A stretch of DNA of 34,462 nt from Rhodospirillales bacterium (GCA_028818565.1 JAPPNV010000079.1:1-34462), one strand, 5' to 3'. Counted from the first letter of the stretch, positions 7,444 to 15,631 are shown. Notes: a model not told the origin generated them from the sequence alone. A program made the numbers and translations.

Positions 7444-8631
7444 CTATGACAGGTCGAAGGCCGGCACCTCGCAGCGGGCGACGGCGACCTTCCGCGTGGT
7501 CGGCGGGGTGTTGCGGCTGCGGCCGACGAAGCGGGGGATGCCGTCGGTAATCACGGCACCGATGGCGACCGGGTCGCCGTTGCTCATGGTGGAGAGCGCA
7601 TCCGGCTTGGTGGCGCCGAGCGGGGCGTCGATGATGACCACGTCCGCATCCCGCCCCGGCCTGAGGAAGCCGCAGTTAAGCCCGTAGATCTCCGCCACGT
7701 TGCCGGTCGAGGCGGCGATCATCCAGGTCGGGTCGAAGCCCGCGAGCGATGCGATGTGAATCATGGTGTAGATCATGCCGAGCGGCATGACGCCGCTGCC
7801 GGTCGGCGTGTCGGTCGCGATCAGGAAGCGGTCGAAGGCGTCGTGCTTGCGCGCCATCTCGGCGCAGAGCAGCGTGGTCCGCAGATTGCCGGCGGTGCAG
7901 ACCTGCATGGCGATCCCGGTCTCCGCTGCCACCTGCTCGAAGTAGCGGTCCTCGATGGCGACCGGCCCGCCGTTGATGTGGAAGGAGACCGTGGGGTCGA
8001 TGGCGATCAGGTCCGCGCCGGTGATCGGGAAGGAGCCGGGGATCGAGGCGCCGCCGGTGTGCAGCGTCGTGAGCAGACCGGCCTCGCGCGCGTCCCGCAC
8101 CAGCGCCACGTAGTCCCGCGCGGTCTCCACCGCGCCGAAGCCGGCCTTGGCGAGCCAGACCCCGTCGCGGTGCACGTCGTCGAAGTCCGCTCGCGCGAGG
8201 CCGGGCTCCAGGATGATGGAGCCGCCGTGCACGCGCATGCCCCCCGGCCGGTAATGCTCGAAGCACTTGAAGGCCGCGACCGACAGCGCCTTGACCCCGG
8301 CGGGGTCCTTCGGCCGGCCCGGCACGTGCACCTCGGAGGCGGAGATCGCCGTGGTGGTGCCGCCGTGGACGTAGCTGGTGAGGTAGCCCACGGTGTTCTG
8401 GCGCGGCGTGAAGTCGCCGAAGGTGACGTGGACCTGGGAATCGATCAGCCCGGGGATTGCCGTGGCCCCGCCGGCGTCGATCACGACCTCGCAGGCATCG
8501 AGGGCGGCGGGCGGCACGTGGCCGACGGCTTCCAGTATGCCATCCGCCGCGACGAGGGCATCGCCTTCGACGAAGGGCTTGCGCCAGTCGCCGGAGACGA
8601 TGGCGCCCAGATTGACGACGCCGACCCTCAC
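7444..8631 (-). CDS. amidohydrolase family protein, enamidase-like
   Basis: A 395-residue metal-dependent hydrolase with the amidohydrolase layout: an N-terminal beta-sandwich strand (DAGGATAIPGLIDS), the TIM-barrel entry motif, and a C-terminal LRPGRDADVVIIDAPLG typical of cyclic-amide hydrolases. Closest by feel are enamidases, which open the cyclic enamide of 6-oxotetrahydronicotinate. The GTG start (8629-8631) overlaps the stop of the upstream HpaB-type gene by four bases. Odd: the usual HxH metal motif reads Q66-V-H68 (codon CAG, bases 8434-8436), so one standard metal ligand is absent. Other candidate ligands (H in LLTTLHTGG, H in SFHINGG, D in ATDTPTG) remain. It may be a variant metal site, or the enzyme may be impaired. 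Confidence 0.82.
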   Translation of the reverse strand: MRVGVVNLGAIVSGDWRKPFVEGDALVAADGILEAVGHVPPAALDACEVVIDAGGATAIPGLIDSQVHVTFGDFTPRQNTVGYLTSYVHGGTTTAISASEVHVPGRPKDPAGVKALSVAAFKCFEHYRPGGMRVHGGSIILEPGLARADFDDVHRDGVWLAKAGFGAVETARDYVALVRDAREAGLLTTLHTGGASIPGSFPITGADLIAIDPTVSFHINGGPVAIEDRYFEQVAAETGIAMQVCTAGNLRTTLLCAEMARKHDAFDRFLIATDTPTGSGVMPLGMIYTMIHIASLAGFDPTWMIAASTGNVAEIYGLNCGFLRPGRDADVVIIDAPLGATKPDALSTMSNGDPVAIGAVITDGIPRFVGRSRNTPPTTRKVAVARCEVPAFDLS

Positions 8632-10094
8632 GGCTCGCCGGGGCCTTCGTTGCCCGCCATCAGTCCCTCCAGGATGCGGTCGGCGCCGGCCCAGTCGTAG
8701 CGCCTGAAACAGTGCGCGGTGGTGACGAACTTGGCGCCCGCGTAGAACATCTCGTACTGGGTGTGGCGGCCGGCGAACTCGGAGCCCACCGCGTCCCAGG
8801 CAAGCTTCATCAGCGCCATTCGCTCGGCGGCGCCCTCGCCCGGTCGCGAGGAAACCTGGGTGCGCTCGATCAGGGGCGCGATGTCGGGGTTGTCCAGGTC
8901 CGCCGCCGAGGACGGCAGCATGATCAGCGTGCCGCCGGCGAGAGAGCGGATCCCGTCGATCAGGCGCGGGTAGAGGGCCTGGGTCTGGACCTGGGCCGCG
9001 TACATCATGCTCGCATTGGGCACGTAGTGATCGCCGATCATGCCGCCCGCGCTCTCCATGCCGTAGAGCAGCCCTTCCACGGCCGCGACCTCGGACGCCA
9101 TCTCTCCGAGTTGCCCCATCACCGGCGGCATCCTGGCGGTGCCGATGGTCTCGGCGACGCGGCGCGCAACCGCGAGCAGGAACTTGAGCTTCACCACAAG
9201 GCGGATCTGCGACTGGTAGTTCTGGAAGACGTGCCCCGGCGTGTCGTGGAACTGCGCCCGGCACATGTCGGTGTCGCCGCAGACGAAGATCCGCTCCCAC
9301 GGCACCTTCACGTCGTCGAAGTACACGACGGAATCGTTCTCGTCGAAGCGGTGGGAGAGCGGGTTGTCCCAGGCGCTGACGGCGCTCGCCTCGTAGCTCT
9401 TGCGCGAGAGCACCTTGAGGCCGGGCGCATCGAGAGGGAGGGCAAACGAGATGGCGAAGCGCTCCTCGCCCGGCTTGAGCGGCTGCAGGTTCGCGACCAG
9501 AATCTCCTCGGCCATGACCGAGCCGGTGCCGAGCATCTTGGCGCCCCGCACGGTGACGCCGCCTGAGTCTTCGTCGACGACCCGCATGGTCATCTCTTCG
9601 CTTTCCTGCTCGCCCCACGCCTTGGAGCGGTCGCCCTGCGGGTTGATGATGACGTAGGTGAGGTAGAGGTCGTTGTCCCGCGCGTAGGCGTAGTAATCGC
9701 GGAGCGCCCGGGCGTGGCGCTTACCGTGGCGCTCGAAGACCTCGATCCCGATCGCCTGACCCGCGATGGAGGAGGCGAGATGATCGGGCGAGCGGCCGAG
9801 GAAGCCCGCGTGGAGCTCGGCCCAGGCGGTCAGCGCCTCGCGCCTTGCGACCAGCTCGGTGTAGCTGCGCGGCATCTGCCAGGCGCGGTTTGCGCGGCGG
9901 CCGGTCCCGGTCTCGAAGGTCATGCGCTCGACGTTTTCCGGCGATGCCTGGAAGTCGTAGAGGGCGGCCGCCGAGCGGCAGGCAGAGGCGAAGGCCGGAT
10001 GGTCGGCGACACGCGTGATCAGCTCGCCGTCGAGATAGACTTCCCGGTCCTTGTCGAGCGCGCGCAGGTGCGCAGCCCCGTCCTTGACGTTCAT
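8628..10094 (-). CDS. 4-hydroxyphenylacetate 3-monooxygenase (HpaB) family oxygenase component
   Basis: A 488-residue FADH2-dependent monooxygenase of the HpaB/PheA group, related to acyl-CoA dehydrogenases. It shows the family landmarks TYVIINPQGDRSK, VRGAKMLGTGS, VYFDDVKVPWERIFVCGDT, the helical block HVFQNYQSQIRLVVKLKFL and a C-terminal FAGRHTQYEMFYAG. HpaB enzymes hydroxylate a ring using reduced flavin made by a separate reductase. No such reductase gene is visible in this window. The start at 10094 is chosen because the family begins MNxKxGxxHLxxLxxxREVYLDGE. It follows the LLM gene by 7 bases and overlaps the amidohydrolase gene by 4, so the three form one operon. The true substrate could be any phenol or hydroxylated heteroaromatic. 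Confidence 0.88.
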   Translation of the reverse strand: MNVKDGAAHLRALDKDREVYLDGELITRVADHPAFASACRSAAALYDFQASPENVERMTFETGTGRRANRAWQMPRSYTELVARREALTAWAELHAGFLGRSPDHLASSIAGQAIGIEVFERHGKRHARALRDYYAYARDNDLYLTYVIINPQGDRSKAWGEQESEEMTMRVVDEDSGGVTVRGAKMLGTGSVMAEEILVANLQPLKPGEERFAISFALPLDAPGLKVLSRKSYEASAVSAWDNPLSHRFDENDSVVYFDDVKVPWERIFVCGDTDMCRAQFHDTPGHVFQNYQSQIRLVVKLKFLLAVARRVAETIGTARMPPVMGQLGEMASEVAAVEGLLYGMESAGGMIGDHYVPNASMMYAAQVQTQALYPRLIDGIRSLAGGTLIMLPSSAADLDNPDIAPLIERTQVSSRPGEGAAERMALMKLAWDAVGSEFAGRHTQYEMFYAGAKFVTTAHCFRRYDWAGADRILEGLMAGNEGPGEP

Positions 10095-10101
10095 CGGCCG
10101 A

Positions 10102-11439
10102 TCATAACGCGTTTCCCAGGCCCAAATTCTCGCGCAGCGTGGGCCCGGCATAGTCCTCATGGTAGAGCCCGCGCCGCTGCAGCTCGGGCACCACGAGGCG
10201 CGCGAAATCCTCGTAGGCGCCGGGCATGTGGGTCGCGGCGAGCACGAAGCCGTCGCAGGCCTCACCCTCGAACCATTCCGCCATCTCATCGGCGACGGCG
10301 GCGGGCGTACCCACGAAGTGCGGCATTTCGTTGACCGTGCCGCGCCGGCTGTAGGTCACGAAATCCTCGACCGTCGGGTGCGGATTGCCGCTCAGCGTCA
10401 CCACCCGGTCGCGGATGGCCTGCAGGCCGCTGATGGAGGCCATCTCCTCGTCGGTGAAGGGCTCGCCTGCGGGCTTCGTCGCGAAGTCGTAGTTGAGCGC
10501 TTCGGAGAGCAGCGCCAGCGTGTCGATGGGCCGCGCGAGGCCGGCGATGAAGGCGGCCTTCTCCTCCGCCTCCCCCTGGCTCTCTGCCACCGTGACGTAG
10601 GCCGCCGGTGCCACCCGATACGAGCCCGGCTCGCGGCCCGCGGCGATGGCGGCGTCCCGCGTCGCCGCGTAGGCCTTCTGGCCGAACTCCAGGGTGGGAT
10701 AGATCGCGAAGATCACGTCGGCCCAGCGCGCCGCGAACTGGCGCCCCCGCCCGCTCTGGCCGGCCTGGATCACGATGGGCCGGTCCTGAGGCGTGCGCGG
10801 CACGGTGAAGGGCCCGCGCGAGCGCAGGAAGCGGCCCTCGTGGTCGAGGCGGCTCACGCCCGCCGGGTCGGCGAAGAGGCCATGCTCCTTGTCGAGGACA
10901 ATGGTGTCAGGAGCCCACGAGGCCCAGTGGCCGAGCACCACCTCCATGAACTCGTCGGCGCGGTCGTAGCGCTCGTCATGCTCGACCACCCTGTCGGCGC
11001 CGTAGTTCGCGGCCTCGGAATCGTTGAGCGAGGTCACCACGTTCCAGGCCGCCCGGCCGCCGCTCATGTGGTCGAGGGTGGAGAACATGCGCGCCACGTG
11101 GAACGGCTGGTAATAGGTGGTCGAGCAGGTGGCACCCAGACCCAGCCGCGTGGTCGCGGCCCCCATCAGCGTGAGGATCGGGATCGGGTCCATCTTGACC
11201 ACCCGCACCCCGTTGCGCACCGCCTCGGCATGGTCGCCGCCGTAGATGTCCGGCAGGGCGAGGCGGTCGTCGAAGAAGGCGAGGTGGAACTTGCCGGCCT
11301 CCAGGATGCGCGCGATCCGCTGGTAGTAGTCGGCGGTGAGGAAGTCCGTGGCCGAGTCCGGATGCCGCCAGGACGCCGGGTAGTTGGAGCAGTTCTGCGC
11401 CTGGAGGAAGCCCACCAGGACCATCTGCCGCTTGCTCAT
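10102..11439 (-). CDS. LLM-class flavin-dependent monooxygenase, NtaA/SnaA/DszA type
   Basis: A 445-residue bacterial luciferase-like TIM-barrel monooxygenase. Features of the NtaA/SnaA/DszA branch are clear: HPDSATDFLTADYYQRIARILE near the N terminus, DPIPILTLMGAATTRLGLGATCSTTYYQPFHVAR, SGGRAAWNVVTS, and PVVIQAG-like IVIQAGQSGRGR. Family members use FMNH2 from a partner reductase to open or dealkylate C-N or C-S bonds. The start at 11439 is the ATG of MSKRQMVLVGF; an in-frame upstream ATG at 11490 adds a low-complexity leader and is less likely. It is the first gene of the reverse operon with the HpaB-type and amidohydrolase genes. Confidence 0.88.
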   Translation of the reverse strand: MSKRQMVLVGFLQAQNCSNYPASWRHPDSATDFLTADYYQRIARILEAGKFHLAFFDDRLALPDIYGGDHAEAVRNGVRVVKMDPIPILTLMGAATTRLGLGATCSTTYYQPFHVARMFSTLDHMSGGRAAWNVVTSLNDSEAANYGADRVVEHDERYDRADEFMEVVLGHWASWAPDTIVLDKEHGLFADPAGVSRLDHEGRFLRSRGPFTVPRTPQDRPIVIQAGQSGRGRQFAARWADVIFAIYPTLEFGQKAYAATRDAAIAAGREPGSYRVAPAAYVTVAESQGEAEEKAAFIAGLARPIDTLALLSEALNYDFATKPAGEPFTDEEMASISGLQAIRDRVVTLSGNPHPTVEDFVTYSRRGTVNEMPHFVGTPAAVADEMAEWFEGEACDGFVLAATHMPGAYEDFARLVVPELQRRGLYHEDYAGPTLRENLGLGNAL

Positions 11440-11758
11440 GCTCGCCGTCGCTCGCTGGGACCGGTTCGCGCCGCCGGGCGCCCCTGGCACGGGGGTTTAG
11501 CACGGCGGGCGGGCGTTTGGCAGGCACGCCTGCCAGAGCGCGTCCGTCCAAGACGGACGTGCGACAGGCCGCGACCGCGGCTCGCCGCGAATGCGGCGCG
11601 CCCGCGCAGGCGCCGGCCAAAGGCCGGCTGCCGTGAGCGACCACGACCTAAAGCGTTTCCGTATGGAACAGAAACGCTTTAGCCGCGTGGCGAGCCGGCC
11701 GCGACTGTGCCATCCTGCCGGTCCGGCCGGAGAGGCCGTGGCTACGCCTGGAGGCGTC
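11440..11758. other. palindrome-rich intergenic region between divergent LLM monooxygenase genes
   Basis: These 319 bases carry no credible gene. They contain a series of inverted repeats: 11519-11525/11528-11534 (7-base arms), CGTCCGT/ACGGACG at 11541-11547/11553-11559, a GCCGGCC/GGCCGGC pair near 11612-11628, and the perfect 11-base arms at 11649-11659/11671-11681. The region must hold the promoters for both operons. No regulator gene is adjacent. Confidence 0.6.
11649..11681. repeat. 33-base palindromic element with perfect 11-base arms
   Basis: TAAAGCGTTTC at 11649-11659 and its exact reverse complement GAAACGCTTTA at 11671-11681 are separated by 11 bases. An overlapping second palindrome TTCC-GTAT-GGAA lies at 11657-11668. 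It may be an operator for the divergent LLM genes. Similar AAAGCGTTTC...GAAACGCTTT palindromes, as I recall, occur as dispersed intergenic repeats in Rhizobiales-type genomes. Only one copy occurs in this window, so the two options cannot be separated here. Confidence 0.7.
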
Positions 11759-12778
11759 ATGGAACTCGGGATCTGCGTCAAGGGCGATCTCGACGTGCGC
11801 CGCACCATGGCGCTCGCCCACCAGGCCGAGGCCGCCGGCTTCGACTACATGTGGTTCGCGGATTCCCACATTCTGTGGTCCGACATCTACACCCAGATGG
11901 CGGTCTGCCTGGACCACACGCGCCGGATCCGGGTGGGCCCGCTGGTGACCAACCCCCGGGTGCGCGACTGGTCGGTGGCCGCAAGCATCTTCGCGCGGCT
12001 GGTCCAGATCGGTGACGGCCGGCTCGACGTGGCGGTGGGCCGCGGCGACAGCTCCGTGCGCGTGATGGGCCACCGGCCCGCGACGCTCGCCCAGCTCACC
12101 GGCTTCTGCGACGCGCTCCGCACCATGCTGCGAGGCGAGGCCTGCGCGTACGACGGCGCCGCCGGGCCGGTACAGCTCGACTGGGCCGACCCCTACGAGC
12201 TGCCGATCTGGATCGCGGCCTACGGCCCCCGCGCGCTTGCCGCCGCCGGCGCCCATGGGGACGGGCTGGTGATCCAGCTGGCCGATCCGGGTCTCTGCCA
12301 GTGGATGGCCGGCCAGGCGCTCGCGGCGCGCAAGGCGGCCGGCCTCGATGCGGCCGGATACCGCGTGCTCTCCTGCGCGCCGGCCTGGATCGGCGACCGC
12401 GAGACCGCCATCGCCCAGACGAGCTGGTTCCCCGCCGTGGTCGGCAACCATGTCGCCGACATCGTGGAGCGTCACGGTGCTGCCACCGACCTGGTGCCGG
12501 AGAGCCTGACCGCGTTCATCGCCGCCAGGCAGGGGCGCGGCGCCGACGAAGGCTACGACTACCACCAGCACGCCATCGCGGGCTCCGACAACGTGCACTA
12601 CGTCACCGATGCCATCACCGAGTCCTTCTGCCTGATCGGTCCGGCCGAGGCCCATGTGGAAAAGATCAAGGCGCTCGAAGCCGCCGGGGTCACGCAGTTC
12701 ACGCTCTACCTGATGACGGAAGAGCAGGAACGGCTGGTCGGCGAATACGCGACCAAGGTGATTCCTCACCTCCGCTAG
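11759..12778 (+). CDS. LLM-class flavin- or F420-dependent oxidoreductase
   Basis: A 339-residue luciferase-like monooxygenase with MELGICVKGDL, the FDYMWFADSHIL block, RIRVGPLVTNPRVRDW and DGRLDVAVGRGDSSVRVMG. It belongs to the shorter, methylene-tetrahydromethanopterin-reductase-like branch rather than the NtaA branch of the divergent gene. The cofactor (FMN or F420) cannot be decided from sequence. The start at 11759 is supported by GGAGG at 11750-11754; the frame is open further upstream through the palindromic spacer, which is non-coding. The second pcm gene follows after 23 bases on the same strand. Confidence 0.88.
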   Translation: MELGICVKGDLDVRRTMALAHQAEAAGFDYMWFADSHILWSDIYTQMAVCLDHTRRIRVGPLVTNPRVRDWSVAASIFARLVQIGDGRLDVAVGRGDSSVRVMGHRPATLAQLTGFCDALRTMLRGEACAYDGAAGPVQLDWADPYELPIWIAAYGPRALAAAGAHGDGLVIQLADPGLCQWMAGQALAARKAAGLDAAGYRVLSCAPAWIGDRETAIAQTSWFPAVVGNHVADIVERHGAATDLVPESLTAFIAARQGRGADEGYDYHQHAIAGSDNVHYVTDAITESFCLIGPAEAHVEKIKALEAAGVTQFTLYLMTEEQERLVGEYATKVIPHLR

Positions 12779-12801
12779 CGGGGACGGGGCGCACACGGAC
12801 G

Positions 12802-13482
12802 ATGCTGCGCAATTTGCTCGGAGCAAGCGCGACCGCCGACACCATGCTGGAGGCGATCGCGCGCGACGCGCAGGAGACCGGCGACAAGACCGGGCGGCCG
12901 GTCTTCGGCGATGCCGTCATGGACACCATGCACACAGTGCCGCGCGCGGCCTTCGTGCCCGAGGCGGAGAAGCCGTTCGCCTACGAGAACAGGCCGCTCC
13001 CCATCGGCCACGGCCAGACCATCTCCCAGCCCTTCGTCGTCGCCCTGATGACGGAGCTTCTCGATGTCGAGCCGGGCGCACGCATCCTGGAGGTCGGCAC
13101 CGGCTGCGGCTACCAGACCGCCATTCTCAGCGAGCTGGGTGCCACTGTTTACTCGGTCGAGGTCGTCGCGCCGCTGGCGACAGCGGCGGCGGCGCGCCTC
13201 AAAGCGTTGGGTTATACGCAGGCCACCGTCCGTGCAGGTGACGGCCACGCGGGCTGGCCGGAGGAGGCGCCGTTCGACGGCATCATCGTGACTGCGGCGG
13301 CACCCTCAGTGCCGGCAGCGCTGGTGGATCAGCTCAGGCCCGGCGGCCGTCTGGTCATCCCCGTCGGCCCCGCCGGCGCGACCCAGCAGCTGCAGCGCCT
13401 CGAGAGGCGCGCCGACGGCTCATGTGAGGCGAAGACGGTGCTGCCAGTGGCGTTCGTCCCGCTGACCCGCGGGCCGGCTTAG
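12802..13482 (+). CDS. pcm: protein-L-isoaspartate O-methyltransferase (copy 2)
   Basis: A 226-residue PCMT paralogue of the gene at 3791-4495. The active-site loop LPIGHGQTISQP (66-77) and SAM motif ILEVGTGCGYQ (95-105) are intact, as is the LRPGGRLVIPVG strand. It probably shares a transcript with the LLM gene 23 bases upstream. Its stop overlaps the stop of the convergent cysteine hydrolase by four bases. Placement inside a catabolic block rather than next to surE or nlpD is unusual for a repair gene. It may simply be a duplicated housekeeping gene. Confidence 0.92.
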   Translation: MLRNLLGASATADTMLEAIARDAQETGDKTGRPVFGDAVMDTMHTVPRAAFVPEAEKPFAYENRPLPIGHGQTISQPFVVALMTELLDVEPGARILEVGTGCGYQTAILSELGATVYSVEVVAPLATAAAARLKALGYTQATVRAGDGHAGWPEEAPFDGIIVTAAAPSVPAALVDQLRPGGRLVIPVGPAGATQQLQRLERRADGSCEAKTVLPVAFVPLTRGPA

Positions 13483-14165
13483 CGCTCCTCGAAGGGCTCC
13501 AGGTCGTCCAGGTAGGCCAGAACCCGGTCGAGCGGCTCGACGTCGCAATACTTCATGTCGAGCTCGAACAGGTTCCACTCGATCGCCGCAGGCACGCGGT
13601 CGCCCACGCATTCGCGGACGATGACGGTGCGGAAGCCCTCGCCGAGCGCATCCTCCACCGTGTGCCTGACGCAGCTCGCCATGGTGACGCCGGTGCAGAT
13701 CAGCGTGTCGATGCCGCCGGCGCGCAGGATGCCGCCGAGGTGGGTGCCGGCGAAGGCGCTCGGCCGCTTTTTGACGATCAGCGTGTCGACGCCTTCCTCC
13801 AGCGGCACGCGGTCGTCGATCGCGGTCGCGGGCGTGCCCAGCATGAGGTCCTCGAAGGGCTTCTTGAGCGGGAAGGCGCCCATGTCGAAGCGACTGCAGA
13901 ACGCGGTGGTGGTGTAGACGATCGGCACCCGCTTGGCGCGCGCCGCCGCGAGCAGGCGCTGCACGCCGGGGATGATCCGCTCGTCCATGTCGTCGCAGGA
14001 GAAGCGATAGCCCGGCCGGGTCCAGGCATTGGCGAGGTCGATGTTGAGGAGCGCGGGCCTCGCGCCGAAGCCCGAGCGCTGGTTCCAGCCGCGATTTCGG
14101 TAGAGCCCGGAATCGCCGGAGAAGATGGTGTCGAGCGCCTGGCGAACCTTGTCATCGAGCGGCAT
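13479..14165 (-). CDS. isochorismatase-fold cysteine hydrolase, N-carbamoylsarcosine amidase-like
   Basis: A 228-residue cysteine hydrolase. The catalytic triad of the fold is visible: D43 (NIDLANAWTRPG), K132 (VKKRPSAFAGT) and C165 (TMASCVRHTVEDA), preceded by the IDDR strand. The run of motifs IDLANAWT-PG-FSC, IIPGVQR, AARAK-VP-YTT, GDRVP-WNL and DVE-D-V-YLD-L-FEE matches my recall of Arthrobacter N-carbamoylsarcosine amidohydrolase. That enzyme releases sarcosine, CO2 and ammonia in creatinine breakdown. Related enzymes hydrolyse other amides such as maleamate, so the substrate is inferred. It lies 46 bases downstream of the amidase gene in the same reverse operon. A sarcosine oxidase operon lies 8 kb away. 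Confidence 0.85.
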   Translation of the reverse strand: MPLDDKVRQALDTIFSGDSGLYRNRGWNQRSGFGARPALLNIDLANAWTRPGYRFSCDDMDERIIPGVQRLLAAARAKRVPIVYTTTAFCSRFDMGAFPLKKPFEDLMLGTPATAIDDRVPLEEGVDTLIVKKRPSAFAGTHLGGILRAGGIDTLICTGVTMASCVRHTVEDALGEGFRTVIVRECVGDRVPAAIEWNLFELDMKYCDVEPLDRVLAYLDDLEPFEER

Positions 14166-14211
14166 CGCCGCCTCCCTCGTTGTGCGCGGTGCGGCGGGCC
14201 AGCGGTGGGGG

Positions 14212-15606
14212 CTAAGTTACAGGCGGCCGGCGGTCGGCCCAGGGAGCCGCCTCCTCGAAGGCGGCAGCGGCGCGCAGGATGTCCACCTCACGGTTGATGC
14301 CCGCGACCATCTGCAGGCCGACCGGAAGCCCGGCCCCGGTGAAGCCCGCCGGGATCGATGCCGCCGGCTGGCCGGTCAGGTTGAAGGGATAGGTGTAGTA
14401 GACCCAGGAGACGATGTTGCGCGCGCCCTGCCCCGGCGGCGTGTCGTGGCCCACGTCGAAGGCGGCGCACGGCAGTGTGGGCGAGAGCAGAAGGTCGTAG
14501 CGCTCGAAGAGCTGGCGCATCTTCTCGCGGAACTCGTAGCGGGCGAAGAGCTGGCCGAAATAGTCCACCATGGAGCGGTCGAGCCCGCCGCTGAGCGTCG
14601 TGACCACGGCGGGGTCCAGCTCCTCCGGCTTCTCCGTCATCACGCCCTTCAGCTTGGTGCCGATACCGCCGTAGAACTCCGCCATCCAGATCTCGACCGG
14701 GTCTTCGCCGAGCGCGTCTTCGACCGGCTCGACCGTGCACCCCAGCGCCTCGAAGCGCCGGGCGGCGGCCTCGCAGAGCGCGGTGACCTCGGGCTCGGGC
14801 TCGGCGTAGCCCAGGGTGGGGCTCCAGGCGATGCGCATGCCTTTCGCGCCCGCATCGCAGGCGGCGAGGAAGTCCGGCACGGGCTCGGCGACGCCAAACG
14901 CATCGCGGCGGTCGTGGCCGGCCATGACCCCGAGCAGCAGGGCTGCGTCCCGCACCGTTCGCGCGATCGCGCCCACGTGGGAAAGCGTCGGCGCGGCGGA
15001 GACGGGATGCACCGGCACGCGCGCGAACTGCCCCTTGATGCCGAAGAGGCCGCAGAGCGCAGACGGAATGCGCACCGAACCGCCGCCATCGGTGCAAACC
15101 GCAAAGGGCGTGAGACCGGCGGCGACGCTCGCGGCACCGCCGCCGCTGGAGCCGCCGGACGTCTTCGCCAGGTTCCACGGGTTGCGGGTTATTCCGGTGA
15201 GCGGGCTGTCGCAGACCGCCTTGCAACCGAACTCGCTGGTGGTGGACTTGCCGACGATGCAGCCGCCGGCCGCCCTGACCCGCTCCACCGCCGGCGCGTC
15301 GAAATCCACCACGTTGTCCGCGAAGGGGCGGGAGCCGAAGGTCCAGGGCACGCCCGCCATCGCCACCAGGTCCTTGACCGAGACAGGCAGACCCGCGATC
15401 GCGCCGCCTTCGCCCGCAGCGATCGCACGCTCCGCCTCGCGCGCGGCCTCCAGCGCGATTTCGGGCGTGCGGGTGACGAAGGCGTTGATCTTGGGCTCCA
15501 ACGCCTCCTGACGGCTGAGCGCGTCCTTGACCAGCTCGAACGGCGAGATGTCGCGCGCCGCCAGCAGGCCCTTGAGTTCGCTCGCCGTCATGTACGCAAA
15601 GCTCAT
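14212..15606 (-). CDS. amidase signature family enzyme
   Basis: A 464-residue amidase of the GatA/fatty-acid-amide-hydrolase fold. The Ser-cisSer-Lys triad is present: K78 (PVSVKDL), S153 in the glycine-serine block SGGSSGGGAAS, and the nucleophile S177 in DGGGSVRIPSAL. Length is normal. It cleaves an amide to acid and ammonia; substrate unknown. As tRNA amidotransferase subunit A would normally sit with gatC and gatB and neither is present, a catabolic amidase is more likely. It is followed by the carbamoylsarcosine-amidase-like gene and preceded by a CobW-type GTPase gene 25 bases upstream. Start ATG 15606; another in-frame ATG lies five codons in. Confidence 0.9.
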   Translation of the reverse strand: MSFAYMTASELKGLLAARDISPFELVKDALSRQEALEPKINAFVTRTPEIALEAAREAERAIAAGEGGAIAGLPVSVKDLVAMAGVPWTFGSRPFADNVVDFDAPAVERVRAAGGCIVGKSTTSEFGCKAVCDSPLTGITRNPWNLAKTSGGSSGGGAASVAAGLTPFAVCTDGGGSVRIPSALCGLFGIKGQFARVPVHPVSAAPTLSHVGAIARTVRDAALLLGVMAGHDRRDAFGVAEPVPDFLAACDAGAKGMRIAWSPTLGYAEPEPEVTALCEAAARRFEALGCTVEPVEDALGEDPVEIWMAEFYGGIGTKLKGVMTEKPEELDPAVVTTLSGGLDRSMVDYFGQLFARYEFREKMRQLFERYDLLLSPTLPCAAFDVGHDTPPGQGARNIVSWVYYTYPFNLTGQPAASIPAGFTGAGLPVGLQMVAGINREVDILRAAAAFEEAAPWADRRPPVT

Positions 15607-15631
15607 GGATGACTCCTGCTCAGGTTGCCGC

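Noticed and set aside
10159-11682. Forward 507-codon frame opposite the NtaA-type gene
   Set aside because: Low-complexity composition; the reverse strand has clear LLM motifs and operon overlaps.
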